A stretch of 64,000 bases of DNA from Pseudomonas protegens CHA0 (GCF_000397205.1 NC_021237.1:5501501-5565500), one strand, 5' to 3'. Shown: positions 27,025-38,202, counted from the stretch's first letter. Notes: generated from the letters alone by a model not told the origin. Numbers and translations: made by a program.

Positions 27025-27354
27025 TAGCATTCTCCAAGATACAACCAGCGGACCTGCCCACAAAGCTAGCTATCCTGGGGCGGACTAAGCTAGGAAAAAA
27101 ATAGCCTGTGATCGAGATTTTTTCCGCACTCCGTTTGCTCAAAGATAGTATTAAGCGCCCTACAATCACCCCAGACCGGTTGTTATATAACCGGAGCAAA
27201 GAGCTACCTTCCAATACAAGCCTGCTTGAATGAGCTCTTGCTATCTAGAAGTGTCGTTTCATCGAAAGCAGATGTCCAAGACGAAACCTCAGAGCATCTA
27301 GACGAAAACCATATAAATCATCGACCAGAGCACCGGCGGAAAACTGTTCACGAA
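27025..27354. other. AT-rich gap upstream of the DUF4334 gene
   Basis: About 330 bases without a supported gene. It should hold the DUF4334 promoter and contains a small hairpin, CCGGTT-N7-AACCGG at 27176-27194. A short plus-strand ORF (27226-27450) overlaps the integrase relic and is not convincing. Confidence 0.5.
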
Positions 27355-27846
27355 AATAGAGTAGCCATGGCCCGCGCTCTAAGCCCCTTGACCTTTTTGC
27401 ACGACGCTTACTGGTCTTCGGCCCGATTCTCGGTCAGCAGGCAATTGTGAAAGACCGTTAGGAGATCTCGGTCGATGATGCGCTTGCGCATGGCACGGGT
27501 GCTGTCGGCCAAACGTGCATTGGCCAGCCATGCGTCCATCGCCGCGCCGAAAGTCTTGATGGCGACCACCCACTAGCTCTGGCGTTGTTTTCAAACGCAA
27601 AGGATGTGCCTGCCTGAACAGGTTTGCGCGCCTCCAGGAGCAGTTCGCGCACCATCGCTAGCCAGATACCACCCGAGCCATAGCGTTCCCGGGGCAGCGC
27701 CTCACAGCGGCCGTGAAGCCGGTAGTCATAGCGGAAGGTGACGGTACCGCTGGGCGATACCGTCACGTCCTCCTATCTCGGTCAGAAGCCCTATAAACCT
27801 TGGACTTAGGCTTCAGACTTCGCAGTGCAGCGTCGGTCGGCCTCAA
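27355..27846 (-). pseudogene. Decayed P4-type tyrosine integrase (N-terminal half)
   Basis: Read on the minus strand from a TTG at 27846 with GGAGG upstream, three frames together give an integrase: RPTDAALRSLKPKSKVYRASDRD, then, after a frameshift near 27767, TVSPSGTVTFRYDYRLHGR and the LLEARKPVQAG region of the arm-binding domain, then, after a second shift near 27590, AMDAWLANARLADSTRAMRK of the core-binding domain. A stop at 27408 and one further shift lead into KKVKGLRARAMATL and then nothing. The catalytic domain with its R..HRH..Y residues is absent. It lies against the 3' end of guaA, a known insertion hotspot for such elements. Confidence 0.85.
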
Positions 27847-27865
27847 GGTATTCCTCCAGTTTTTC

Positions 27866-27964
27866 GACAGTTTTTACTGTCAAGGATCAGGAGGCCTGCT
27901 GATGCCTTGAAAGCCGCGTAAACGAGCTTCCCCGAGAAATTTTTTACCGTCAAAGACGGTAAAA
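27866..27964. repeat. Repeats TTTTACYGTC next to the integrase relic
   Basis: TTTTACTGTC (27872-27881), TTTTACCGTC (27942-27951) and its inverse GACGGTAAAA (27955-27964) lie in the leader of the dead integrase gene. The last two form a 10-bp perfect hairpin with an AAA loop; GACAGT-TTTT-ACTGTC at 27866-27881 forms a second. They resemble arm-type integrase sites, but this is inference. Confidence 0.55.
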
Positions 27965-28079
27965 GTCTGAGCAGTGAACGAGCGTTTCTTTATCCAACCT
28001 CGACTCTTACCGCCAGCGCCACAGTCAACTTGTTTTGTTAGCCGACGCTAGCCAGCGGTAGCCTTCGAAGAACGTCCAA

Positions 28080-29657
28080 TCATTCCCACTCGATGGTCGC
28101 CGGCGGCTTGCTCGACACGTCGTAGGTAACGCGGGAGATACCTTCGATCTCGTTGATGATCCGGCCGCTGACGGTTTCCAGCAGCTCGTAGGGCAGGTGC
28201 GCCCAACGGGCGGTCATGAAGTCGATGGTTTCCACGGCACGCAGGGCCACGACCCAGGCGTAACGACGGCCATCGCCCACCACGCCCACGGATTTCACCG
28301 GCTGGAACACCACGAACGCCTGGCTGACCTTGTGGTACCAGTCGGCCTTGCGCAGTTCTTCGATGAAGATGTGGTCGGCGCGACGCAGCAGGTCGGCGTA
28401 TTCCTTCTTCACCTCACCGAGGATGCGCACACCCAGGCCCGGGCCCGGGAACGGGTGACGGTAGACCATGTCGTACGGCAGGCCCAGTTCCAGGCCCAGA
28501 CGACGGACTTCGTCCTTGAACAGCTCGCGCAGTGGCTCGACCAGCTTGAGGTTCATTTCCTCCGGCAGGCCGCCCACGTTGTGGTGCGACTTGATCACGT
28601 GGGCCTTGCCGCTTTTCGCGCCAGCCGACTCGATCACGTCCGGGTAGATGGTGCCCTGGGCCAGGTACTTGATGTTTTCCAGCTTGCAGGATTCGGCATC
28701 GAACACGTCGATGAAGGTACGGCCGATGATCTTGCGCTTCTTCTCCGGGTCGGCTTCGCCGGCCAGGTTATTGAGGAACTGCTCCTCGGCGTTGGCGCGG
28801 ATCACCTTGACGCCCATGTTCTCGGCGAACATGGCCATTACTTGCTCGCCTTCGTGCAGGCGCAGCAGGCCGTTGTCGACGAAGACGCAGGTCAGCTGGT
28901 CGCCGATGGCCTTGTGCAGCAGGGCCGCGACCACCGAGGAGTCGACGCCGCCGGACAGGCCCAGCAGGACGTTGTCGGTGCCAACCTGGGCACGGATCTG
29001 GGCAATGGCGTCCTCGGCGATCTTCGACGGGGTCCACAGCGCTTCACAGCCGCAGATATCGAGGATGAAGCGCGACAGGATGCGACCGCCCTGCTTGGTG
29101 TGGGTCACTTCCGGGTGGAACTGCACGCCGTAGTAGCGCAGGTCGTCGTTGAACATGCCGGCAATCGGGCAGCTCGGGGTGCTGGCCAGGATGTGGAAGT
29201 CTTCCGGCATCTTGGTGACCTTGTCACCGTGGCTCATCCAAACGTCTAGGCCGAACAGGCCGTCGGCGTCGACGTGGTCTTCGATGCCGTCCAGCAGGCG
29301 GCTCTTGCCGACTACATCAACCCGGGCATAGCCGAACTCACGCAGCTCGGAACCTTCGACCTTGCCGCCCAACTGCTCGGCCATGGTCTGCATGCCGTAG
29401 CAGATGCCGAAGACCGGGACGCCCAGGTCAAACACCGCCTGCGGGCAGCGAGGGCTGTTGGCTTCGTGCACGGATTCGGGGCCGCCGGCGAGGATGACGC
29501 CTTTGGGAGCGAATTCGCGGATCGCTTCGTCGTCCATGTCGAACGGATGCAGTTCGCAGTAGACCCCGATCTCGCGCACACGGCGGGCGATCAGTTGGGT
29601 GTACTGGGAACCGAAGTCGAGGATCAGGATACGGTGAGCGTGAATGTCGAGGGCCAT
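28080..29657 (-). CDS. guaA: GMP synthase (glutamine-hydrolysing)
   Basis: A 525-residue enzyme that aminates XMP to GMP with ATP and glutamine. The N-terminal class I amidotransferase has Cys86 (FGICYGMQ) and the PEVTHT histidine region; the ATP-pyrophosphatase has the P-loop LSGGVDSSV at about 233; the C-terminal dimerisation domain ends in PATIEWE. It is downstream of guaB, with a 104-base gap holding hairpins. Its 3' end adjoins the integrase relic, and the reading frame is intact. Confidence 0.97.
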   Translation of the reverse strand: MALDIHAHRILILDFGSQYTQLIARRVREIGVYCELHPFDMDDEAIREFAPKGVILAGGPESVHEANSPRCPQAVFDLGVPVFGICYGMQTMAEQLGGKVEGSELREFGYARVDVVGKSRLLDGIEDHVDADGLFGLDVWMSHGDKVTKMPEDFHILASTPSCPIAGMFNDDLRYYGVQFHPEVTHTKQGGRILSRFILDICGCEALWTPSKIAEDAIAQIRAQVGTDNVLLGLSGGVDSSVVAALLHKAIGDQLTCVFVDNGLLRLHEGEQVMAMFAENMGVKVIRANAEEQFLNNLAGEADPEKKRKIIGRTFIDVFDAESCKLENIKYLAQGTIYPDVIESAGAKSGKAHVIKSHHNVGGLPEEMNLKLVEPLRELFKDEVRRLGLELGLPYDMVYRHPFPGPGLGVRILGEVKKEYADLLRRADHIFIEELRKADWYHKVSQAFVVFQPVKSVGVVGDGRRYAWVVALRAVETIDFMTARWAHLPYELLETVSGRIINEIEGISRVTYDVSSKPPATIEWE

Positions 29658-29687
29658 GGTCAGTCTCGTCTAATTTCAGAAACGACA

Positions 29688-29758
29688 CGGGGCTGAAAAA
29701 CACAGCCCCGGTTACTAAATTCGTCAATCGCCTCCGGGCCTTGGCCTGGAGGCGATCA
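29688..29758 (-). terminator. Hairpins in the guaB-guaA gap
   Basis: Two stems follow guaB: ATCGCCTCC/GGAGGCGAT (29727-29756) with an inner GGCC pairing, then CGGGGCTG/CAGCCCCG (about 29688-29710). The T runs are short, so partial termination or mRNA processing between the genes is more likely than full termination. Confidence 0.5.
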
Positions 29759-29761
29759 CTA

Positions 29762-31296
<1,535 letters not shown>

Positions 31297-31347
31297 TGTA
31301 AAACTCTGGCTAATATCGCTGGAGTGATAGATGGAGATATCCGCGCG

Positions 31348-31896
31348 CTACAACTCGACCTTGACCCAACTTATCGGCTGATCCAGCCAGTCGGCGAACT
31401 CGTCGATAAAGCTCTGTTTAAAACCCGCTTCGGCCCAGTTGTTGAAGATAAAGCCCAAGTTGGAAAAACCGCATTCCTGAAGAAACAGAAAGCCGTTGAT
31501 GTCATCTTCATGGCCGCATTCGGGGCAGGTGAAGTTGTCGGTACGCCCTGGCATCCAGTCTTCCAGGCTTTCGAACAGCGCCTCACCGATTTCCTGCCGG
31601 CACTCGGCACAGCCCGCTTCCTCGAGAAAGCCCTTGGCCGGGGTATAGATGCAGCGCTTGGTGATGATCTCCAGGCCATTGATCGGCTCGCCGAAGGGCA
31701 GCGCCTCTGGCCGCAGCACCACCTCCCGTGCCCCGGCGGCAATGGCGTGCCCCATGCGATTGCCCGTGCGCCCGCAGGTGCTGAGGCTTTCCTCGACGAT
31801 GTTCTTGCGCACCAGCCAGCGCACGATCGCCCGGGCCCGGGGCTCGTGCACCGGCAGGGTGGAAATTTTCGGGACGAGGATGCTTTGGGAGTTCAT
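31348..31896 (-). CDS. Conserved protein with a CxxC zinc-binding pattern, unknown function
   Basis: A 182-residue cytoplasmic protein. Cysteines occur as CAEC (about 95) and CPEC with a following His (CPECGHEDDINGFLFL, about 124), which could bind zinc or frame a ribbon fold. The N-terminus (residues 15-60) is basic and may form a helical domain. Homologues in Pseudomonas carry the misleading name sugar ABC transporter ATPase; no Walker motif is present. The gene stands alone between guaB and a REP pair. Confidence 0.75.
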   Translation of the reverse strand: MNSQSILVPKISTLPVHEPRARAIVRWLVRKNIVEESLSTCGRTGNRMGHAIAAGAREVVLRPEALPFGEPINGLEIITKRCIYTPAKGFLEEAGCAECRQEIGEALFESLEDWMPGRTDNFTCPECGHEDDINGFLFLQECGFSNLGFIFNNWAEAGFKQSFIDEFADWLDQPISWVKVEL

Positions 31897-31933
31897 GGAT
31901 AAGCCTGGAACATGCGGGGACGGTACTCACGCT

Positions 31934-31989
31934 TTCGCCGGCAAGCCGGCTCCTGTCATCAATTGTAGGAGCCGGCCTGCCGGCGAACG
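31934..31989. repeat. REP pair
   Basis: Nearly perfect inverted REP copies (TTCGCCGGCAAGCCGGCTCC and GGAGCCGGCCTGCCGGCGAA) with a short spacer lie between the zinc-pattern gene and the transporter gene. Confidence 0.85.
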
Positions 31990-32028
31990 AATTCAAAGGC
32001 CCGCAGCTTAATCCCTGGCCCCAGCAGG

Positions 32029-32799
32029 TCAAGTGCTCAGGTAACGGCCGATCAAGGCAACGCCACTGGCCAGCACCAGCCAGGTCACCAGGCGTACAAA
32101 AGCCTCCCGGGACAGTTTCATCGTCAGCCGGCGGCCAATCCACAACCCCAAGGCCATCGCCGGCAACAGGCATAGCGCCAATAGCAGCAGCGGCAACTCG
32201 GCATAGACCCCGGCCAGGGCGAACAGGCTCAGGCGCACCACGGTGCTGCAACTGATCAGCGCGCTCTGGGTCGCCCGCGCCGGATCCTTGGGCAGGCGGC
32301 TGTTCAGGTAGATGGCATATAGAAAGCCGCCACTGCCGAAGAGGGCGCCAAACAGCCCACCGACAATCCCCATCGGCACCGCCCAGCCGGCCGCCAGTTG
32401 GGTCGGACGCGCCTTCACCCACAGGCTGTAGATGGCGTAGGCACTGATGAACAGCCCCATCAATAGCAGCAACAGATCGGATTTGAGGTTGAGCAGGAAG
32501 ATCACCCCCAAGGTGCAACCTACTGCCATGCAGGGCAACAGGCGCAGCAACTCCGGCCTGGCCACATCCTTGCGCGAGGGCAGAAGGTTGCCAAAGGCCG
32601 CGACAAAATCCAGGAGCACCAGCAGCGGCACGATCTTCGACAGCGGCATGAACAGGATCAGCACCGGCCCTGCCACCAGCGCCGTACCGAACCCGGCAAT
32701 GCCGAACACTATGTACGCCAGCGCGATGCCCAGGCCGATCACCAACCAACTGCCCGGGCCGAAAGACCACTGGTTCAAACCCTCGATTACCACGCTCAT
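32029..32799 (-). CDS. TSUP (TauE/SafE) family anion exporter
   Basis: A 256-residue inner-membrane protein with about eight hydrophobic helices in two repeats; the motifs GIAGFGTALVAGPVL and GGLFGALFGSGGFLYAIYL are the paired TSUP signatures. The family moves sulfite, sulfonates or organic acids across the membrane. The divergent LysR gene 100 bases away probably controls it. The exact substrate cannot be read from the sequence. Confidence 0.88.
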   Translation of the reverse strand: MSVVIEGLNQWSFGPGSWLVIGLGIALAYIVFGIAGFGTALVAGPVLILFMPLSKIVPLLVLLDFVAAFGNLLPSRKDVARPELLRLLPCMAVGCTLGVIFLLNLKSDLLLLLMGLFISAYAIYSLWVKARPTQLAAGWAVPMGIVGGLFGALFGSGGFLYAIYLNSRLPKDPARATQSALISCSTVVRLSLFALAGVYAELPLLLLALCLLPAMALGLWIGRRLTMKLSREAFVRLVTWLVLASGVALIGRYLST

Positions 32800-32900
32800 C
32801 GCTGCGACTTCCCAGTTGAATACGCAGTGACTTTAGCCAGCAGTGAGCCTTGCGACTAATATCGTCGAAGTCGCCAACTCATCGCAAAAAGGCATGCCTC

Positions 32901-33797
32901 GTGATTTCGACCCGCCAACTGCGCTATTTCGTGGAAATCGCCGAATGCGGCAGCTTCAGCGCCGCCGCCGAGCGCCTGTTCGTCGCCCAGTCAGCCCTCA
33001 GCCGGCAGATCAAGGAGCTGGAAAACCAATTGCAGACCCCACTGTTCGAGCGCACCGCGCGCCTGCCGCGGCTGACGGCGGCCGGTGAAGCGTTCTTCCC
33101 CAAGGCACGCAACCTGCTGAGTGAATTGCACAAGGCCAGCGAACTGGCCACTCAGGTAGGCATGGGGCAATTGGGCACCTTGCGCCTGAGCCACTCCAGC
33201 ACCGTGCCCATGAGCGGCCGGCTACTCCAGGGCATCGGCAGCTACTTGCAGCATTGCCCTGGAGCCTCGATGGACATCGCCAAGCTGTCTTCCGAGGCGC
33301 AACTGGAAGAGTTGGCGCAGGGGCACCTGGATATCGGCCTGTTGCGCCTGCCGGTGTTACGTCAACGGGCAGGTGTACAGATCACGCCCCTGTTCGCCGA
33401 ACCCTTGCTGCTGGCGGTGCCACCTCAGCACCCACTGGCGCTGGACCCTCCGGCCGGGGGCGTCGACCTGGCCCAGCTTCGCGAGGAAGCCTTCATCTCC
33501 ATCCCCCACCCCCAGCGGGGCGGCTTGAGTTACCTCTCGGCCGAGCTGTGCATGCGCCAGGGCTTTTTTCCCAGGGCGGCGCGGGTGATGTCGCGCAAGA
33601 CCACCCAATTGCAACTGATCCAGGCCGGCTTCGGCATCGCCCTGCTGCCCGAGTCGATGCAGGACATCGCCCCGGCCAGCATCCGCTTCCTACCGCTGGC
33701 GGATGCCGATTGCCAGAGCACCGTGGCCCTCGCCTATCGACAGGAGCCGACGCCCCTGGTGGCGCAATTCGTCGAACATTTTCGCAATCACTTGTAG
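32901..33797 (+). CDS. LysR-family transcriptional regulator
   Basis: A 298-residue regulator with the N-terminal helix-turn-helix GSFSAAAERLFVAQSALSRQIKELE and a C-terminal effector domain. GTG 32901 is used because the typical LysR beginning TRQLRYFVEIAE starts there; AAAAGG lies upstream. The gene is divergent from the TSUP exporter, the classical arrangement for a LysR activator and its target. It is followed closely by xseA, but with its own gap and probably its own promoter. Confidence 0.9.
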   Translation: MISTRQLRYFVEIAECGSFSAAAERLFVAQSALSRQIKELENQLQTPLFERTARLPRLTAAGEAFFPKARNLLSELHKASELATQVGMGQLGTLRLSHSSTVPMSGRLLQGIGSYLQHCPGASMDIAKLSSEAQLEELAQGHLDIGLLRLPVLRQRAGVQITPLFAEPLLLAVPPQHPLALDPPAGGVDLAQLREEAFISIPHPQRGGLSYLSAELCMRQGFFPRAARVMSRKTTQLQLIQAGFGIALLPESMQDIAPASIRFLPLADADCQSTVALAYRQEPTPLVAQFVEHFRNHL

Positions 33798-33844
33798 TTG
33801 ATTTGCGTTGTTCCATTCAGAGACAGGCCTTTAAACTGCGCCCC

Positions 33845-35224
33845 ATGATTAAAGATCCCTTCGCACGACTCGGCCTGGACCGCGAGGTCCTCACCGTCAC
33901 CCAGCTCAACGGCCGCGCCCGGGTGCTGCTCGAGGACGTGTTCAGCAATATCTGGGTGGAGGGCGAGATCTCCAACCTCGCCCGCCCGGCTTCCGGCCAT
34001 GTGTACTTCACCCTCAAGGACAGCGGCGCCCAGGTGCGCTGCGCACTGTTCCGGCAGAACGCCGCGCGGGTCCGCCAGGCGCTGAAGGACGGCCTGGCGG
34101 TCAAGGTGCGGGGCAAGGTCTCGCTGTTCGAAGGGCGCGGTGACTACCAGCTGATTCTCGACACCGTGGAACCGGCCGGTGATGGCGCCCTGCGCCTGGC
34201 TTTCGATGCCCTGAAAGACAAGCTGAGCGCCGAAGGGCTGTTCAGCGCCGAACGCAAAGTGCCACTACCGGCCCATCCGCAACGCATCGGCATCATCAGT
34301 TCGCCCACCGGCGCGGTGATCCGCGACATCATCAGTGTGTTCCGGCGCCGCGCACCGCAGGTCGTGCTGACCCTGATCCCTACCGCCGTGCAGGGCCGCG
34401 AGGCTACGGCGCAGATCGTCCGGGCCCTGCAGCTGGCCGACGCCCGGGGCTTCGACGCGCTGATCCTGGCCCGTGGCGGCGGCTCCCTGGAGGACCTCTG
34501 GTGCTTCAACGAAGAAGCCGTGGCCCGTGCGGTGGATGCCTGCGTGACACCGATCGTCAGCGCCGTCGGCCATGAAACCGACGTCTCCATCAGTGATTTC
34601 GTGGCCGACGTTCGCGCGCCCACGCCTTCCGCAGCAGCCGAACTGCTGGCCCCCGATTCCAGTGACCTGCAACGCCGGGTCGACAACCTGCATCGACGCC
34701 TGGTGATGCGCATGCGCGACCGGCTGGTGCGCGACCGGCTGCGCCTGGACGGCCTGGCCCGACGCCTGCGCCATCCCGGCGAACGCCTGCGCCAGCAGGC
34801 ACAGCGCCTGGACGACCTGGACATGCGCCTGCGCCGCGCCTTCGAGCGCAGCCTCAATACCCGTCGCGAACGCTTGATCCGCCTGGAAACCCGCCTCGGA
34901 GCCCAGCATCCAGGGCGGCAACTGGCACTGCTGCGCCAGCGCCTGGACAGCTTGGCCGAACGCCTGCCCCGGGCCATGCGCGAAGGCCTCAAGGGCCGCC
35001 GCCTGCAATTGCACAGCCAGATGCAGACCCTGCATGTGGTCAGCCCCCTGGCCACCCTGGGGCGCGGTTACAGCATCCTGCTGGACGATCGCGGGCAGGC
35101 CATTCGCAGTGCCGGCCAGACCCGCCCAGGCCAGCGCCTCAGTGCCCGCCTGGGCGAAGGCGAGCTGCAAGTACGCGTCGAAGACAACCACCTGACGCCC
35201 GTCACTCTTTCTCTACTGGATTGA
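33845..35224 (+). CDS. xseA: Exodeoxyribonuclease VII large subunit
   Basis: A 459-residue nuclease subunit that degrades single-stranded DNA into oligonucleotides together with XseB. The N-terminal OB fold (LTVTQLNGRARVLLEDVFSNIWVEGEISNL) precedes the catalytic part with RGGGSLEDLWCFNEE and VGHETDVSISDFVADVRAPTPSAAAE, then a long coiled-coil (about 270-400) rich in arginine. The start at 33845 fits the family length. The M23 peptidase gene follows after three bases. Confidence 0.95.
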   Translation: MIKDPFARLGLDREVLTVTQLNGRARVLLEDVFSNIWVEGEISNLARPASGHVYFTLKDSGAQVRCALFRQNAARVRQALKDGLAVKVRGKVSLFEGRGDYQLILDTVEPAGDGALRLAFDALKDKLSAEGLFSAERKVPLPAHPQRIGIISSPTGAVIRDIISVFRRRAPQVVLTLIPTAVQGREATAQIVRALQLADARGFDALILARGGGSLEDLWCFNEEAVARAVDACVTPIVSAVGHETDVSISDFVADVRAPTPSAAAELLAPDSSDLQRRVDNLHRRLVMRMRDRLVRDRLRLDGLARRLRHPGERLRQQAQRLDDLDMRLRRAFERSLNTRRERLIRLETRLGAQHPGRQLALLRQRLDSLAERLPRAMREGLKGRRLQLHSQMQTLHVVSPLATLGRGYSILLDDRGQAIRSAGQTRPGQRLSARLGEGELQVRVEDNHLTPVTLSLLD

Positions 35225-35227
35225 TCC

Positions 35228-36049
35228 ATGCCGCGTTTTCTCTGCTCCCTGCTGTTGCTGTGCCTGGCCTTCAATGCTCACGCCGACAGCTACATCACCC
35301 GCCTGCTGAACAAACCCGTGCCCGGTGGCGTAGCGGTGGTCGACCTGGGCAGCGCCGCCCAGGCGCCCAAGGCCAGCTACCAGGGCAAGCCGGTGCTGGT
35401 GGTGAAGGAGCAGAACAACTGGCTGGCGATTGTCGGCATCCCGCTGACGGTCAAGCCCGGCACTCAACAAGTAAGCACCGGCGGGCGCAGCCTGAACTTC
35501 GTGGTCGGCAACAAGAAATACCCGGAGCAGCACATCACCCTGAAGAACCAGCGCCAGGTCAATCCGAACCCGGCGGACCTCAAGCGCATCGACGGCGAGT
35601 TGGCGGAACAGATCCGCGCCTACCGCAGCTTCAGCCCCAACACCCCAAGCAACCTGCTGTTGGACAAGCCGGTGAATGGCCCCCTGTCGAGCAAGTTCGG
35701 CGTACGCCGTTTCTTCAACGGTGAAGAGCGCAACCCTCACGCGGGCCTGGACTTCGCGGTGCCAGCAGGCACACCGATCAAGACCCCGGCGGCGGGCAAA
35801 GTGATCCTGATCGGCAACTACTTCTTCAACGGCAACACCGTGTTCGTCGACCACGGCCAGGGCTTCATCAGCATGTTCTGCCACATGTCGAAAATCGACG
35901 TGAAGATCGGCCAGTCCCTGGCCCGTGGCGCCGTGGTGGGCAAGGTGGGGGCGACCGGCCGCGCCACCGGGCCGCATATGCACTGGAACGTCAGCCTGAA
36001 TGATGCGCGGGTCGATCCGGCCATCTTTATCGGGGCCTTCCAGCCCTGA
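35228..36049 (+). CDS. M23 family metallopeptidase, exported
   Basis: A 273-residue periplasmic peptidase. The signal peptide (1-20, cut after AHA) is followed by an N-terminal domain and a C-terminal LytM domain with zinc ligands in NPHAGLDF (HxxxD), the MFCHMS histidine and GPHMHWNV (HxH). All zinc ligands are present, so it should hydrolyse cross-links in peptidoglycan rather than act as an inactive activator. It starts three bases after the xseA stop and is probably co-transcribed. Confidence 0.92.
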   Translation: MPRFLCSLLLLCLAFNAHADSYITRLLNKPVPGGVAVVDLGSAAQAPKASYQGKPVLVVKEQNNWLAIVGIPLTVKPGTQQVSTGGRSLNFVVGNKKYPEQHITLKNQRQVNPNPADLKRIDGELAEQIRAYRSFSPNTPSNLLLDKPVNGPLSSKFGVRRFFNGEERNPHAGLDFAVPAGTPIKTPAAGKVILIGNYFFNGNTVFVDHGQGFISMFCHMSKIDVKIGQSLARGAVVGKVGATGRATGPHMHWNVSLNDARVDPAIFIGAFQP

Positions 36050-36143
36050 TCGCGCAGCGCCGCTTGCCTGCATCAGGCATTGATTCAGCGGCGAGCCGAC
36101 GCCCACAGGGATTGCGCAGCCCTACTCGACTGCGCAATCGTTA

Positions 36144-36162
36144 GTATTCTTTCAAAGAATAC
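36144..36162. promoter_or_regulatory. 19-bp perfect palindrome
   Basis: GTATTCTTTCAAAGAATAC is exactly symmetrical. It sits about 280 bases before leuA, next to AT-rich DNA that could hold the promoter, so it may be an operator. A GTATTC half recurs near 36198. Confidence 0.6.
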
Positions 36163-36259
36163 CCAGCATAAAATCTCGATATAGCTTTGTTTTCGAGTAT
36201 TCCTCTCAATTTTTTTCGACTGCTTGCCATCTCTCACCCCAGTGGTTAGGGTTGAGCAC

Positions 36260-36337
36260 ATGAAAACCTCTCACACCCTCATTCAGCGTCGTCAACACCG
36301 GAGCCTCTGCCTCGTCAGCGCACGACTGCCAGGCTGA
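36260..36337 (+). CDS. Possible leuA leader peptide
   Basis: A 25-residue ORF with no domain, containing SLCLVSARLPG near its end. Four leucines occur, three of them encoded by CTC rather than the favoured CTG, which would suit ribosome-mediated attenuation by charged tRNA-Leu. It ends 88 bases before the leuA start. The ribosome binding site is weak (AGGGTTGAG region), and no clear terminator hairpin follows, so the call is tentative. Confidence 0.4.
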   Translation: MKTSHTLIQRRQHRSLCLVSARLPG

Positions 36338-36425
36338 ATCGCGGTGCCTCACCCCCTTGCGTCAACCTCACTCTTGACTCACCGGCAGGCCGCCTCTTTT
36401 CGGCCCGGACAATAAGGATTTCTCC

Positions 36426-38105
36426 ATGACCATGCTCAAAGACCCATCCTCCAAGTACCGCGCGTTCCCGACCATCAACTTGCCGGACCGTACCTGGCCG
36501 TCGAAAACCATCACCAGCGCGCCGATCTGGTGCAGTTCGGACCTGCGTGATGGCAACCAGTCGTTGATCGAACCGATGGATGCCGTCAAGAAGCTGCGCT
36601 TCTGGAAGACCCTGGTAGCTGTGGGTGTGAAGGAAATCGAAGCTTCTTTCCCGGCCGCTTCGCAAACCGACTTCGACTTCGTGCGCACCCTGATCGAAGG
36701 CGGCCACATTCCGGACGACACCACCATCCAGGTATTGACCCAGGCCCGCGAAGACTTGATCGCCCGCACCTTCGAGTCCTTGCGTGGAGCGAAAAAGGCC
36801 ATCGTCCACCTGTACAACGCCACCAGCCCTTCGTTCCGCCGCATTGTCTTCAACCAGGACAAGGCCGGTGTGAAAGAGATCGCGGTGAATGCGGCCAAGC
36901 TGTTCGTCAAATACGCCGCCCAGCAACCGGAAACCCAGTGGCAGTTCGAGTACTCGCCAGAGACCTTCAGCGCCACCGAGCTGGAGTTCGCCAAGGAAGT
37001 CTGCGACGCCGTGGTGGAAGTCTGGAACGCCACGCCAAGCAACAAGGTGATCCTCAACCTGCCGGCCACCGTTGAAGTCGCCACACCGAACATCTACGCC
37101 GACCAGATCGAGTGGTTCTGCCGCAACATCAACCGTCGTGACAGCGTGCTCATCAGCCTGCACACCCACAACGACCGCGGTACGGGCGTGGCCGCCACCG
37201 AGCTGGGCCTGATGGCCGGCGCCGACCGTGTCGAAGGCTGCCTGTTCGGCAACGGCGAGCGTACCGGTAACGTCGACCTGGTCACCGTGGCCTTGAACCT
37301 CTACACCCAGGGTGTAAACCCTGAACTGGATTTCTCCGACATCGACGGCGTGCGCAAAGTCGTGGAAGAGTGCAACCAGATTGCCGTGCACCCGCGTCAC
37401 CCTTATGTCGGCGACCTGGTCCACACTGCGTTCTCCGGCTCGCACCAGGACGCGATCCGCAAGGGCTTCGCCCAGCAGAAAGCCGATGGCTTGTGGGAGG
37501 TGCCGTACTTGCCGATCGACCCGGCCGATATCGGTCGCAGCTACGAGGCGGTGATCCGCGTCAACAGCCAGTCGGGCAAGGGTGGTATCGCCTACCTGCT
37601 CGAGCAGGAATACGGCATCAGCTTGCCACGCCGCATGCAGATCGAGTTCAGCCAGGTGGTGCAGCGGGAAACCGACCGCCTGGGCCTGGAAATGACCGCC
37701 CAGCAGATCCACGCGCTGTTGCACAGCGAGTACTTGCAGGCCAACACTCCCTACGCGCTGGTCAGCCATCGCTTGCAGGAAGAGAACGGCCACAGCGCCG
37801 TGGAAGTGGAAGTCTCGAGCAAGGGCCAGGGCGAGACCAACCTCAGCTGGCGCGGCAAGGGCAACGGTGCCCTGGAAGCGCTGGTAGCCGGGCTGCCGGT
37901 TCCGGTGGAGATCATGGACTACAACGAGCACGCCATCGGCGCCGGCACCAACGCCAAGGCGGCGGCCTACATCGAACTGCGGGTCAACGGTGAGCGCGCC
38001 GTGCACGGCGTCGGTATCGACGAAAACATCACCACCGCCAGCTTCAAGGCGCTGTTCAGTGCGCTGAACCGCTCCTTGAGCGAGCAGCAGGCCAAGGCAG
38101 CCTAA
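36426..38105 (+). CDS. leuA: 2-isopropylmalate synthase
   Basis: A 559-residue enzyme that condenses acetyl-CoA with 2-ketoisovalerate, the first step of leucine synthesis. The DRE-TIM barrel starts with [14 protein letters not shown] (about 38-51) and contains the metal-binding HTHNDRGTG; the C-terminal part is the leucine-binding regulatory domain, ending near the 550s. It is the long form of the enzyme typical of Pseudomonas. It is monocistronic and ends at a strong terminator. Confidence 0.96.
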   Translation: MTMLKDPSSKYRAFPTINLPDRTWPSKTITSAPIWCSSDLRDGNQSLIEPMDAVKKLRFWKTLVAVGVKEIEASFPAASQTDFDFVRTLIEGGHIPDDTTIQVLTQAREDLIARTFESLRGAKKAIVHLYNATSPSFRRIVFNQDKAGVKEIAVNAAKLFVKYAAQQPETQWQFEYSPETFSATELEFAKEVCDAVVEVWNATPSNKVILNLPATVEVATPNIYADQIEWFCRNINRRDSVLISLHTHNDRGTGVAATELGLMAGADRVEGCLFGNGERTGNVDLVTVALNLYTQGVNPELDFSDIDGVRKVVEECNQIAVHPRHPYVGDLVHTAFSGSHQDAIRKGFAQQKADGLWEVPYLPIDPADIGRSYEAVIRVNSQSGKGGIAYLLEQEYGISLPRRMQIEFSQVVQRETDRLGLEMTAQQIHALLHSEYLQANTPYALVSHRLQEENGHSAVEVEVSSKGQGETNLSWRGKGNGALEALVAGLPVPVEIMDYNEHAIGAGTNAKAAAYIELRVNGERAVHGVGIDENITTASFKALFSALNRSLSEQQAKAA

Positions 38106-38120
38106 AGGCTGCCTAAAGCG

Positions 38121-38157
38121 AAAGGCCCCGAGGAGCTCGACTCCCCGGGGCCTTTTT
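38121..38157 (+). terminator. leuA terminator
   Basis: AGGCCCCGAGGAG pairs with CTCCCCGGGGCCT around a short loop, followed by six T residues, 15 bases after the leuA stop. Confidence 0.9.
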
Positions 38158-38202
38158 TATGCCGGAACAGATAACACCAGCTAAATGTCAGCAACGACTG
38201 TT

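Larger units (their letters stand above)
36050..36425. other. leuA leader region
   Basis: This 376-base gap holds a 19-bp perfect palindrome (36144-36162), an AT-rich promoter-like stretch (about 36160-36215), and a 25-codon ORF (36260-36337) that may encode a leader peptide. Confidence 0.6.

Noticed and set aside
27176..27194. Small hairpin CCGGTT-N7-AACCGG as a terminator or operator
   Set aside because: Too short, with no T run and no gene placed to use it; recorded only within the intergenic entry.
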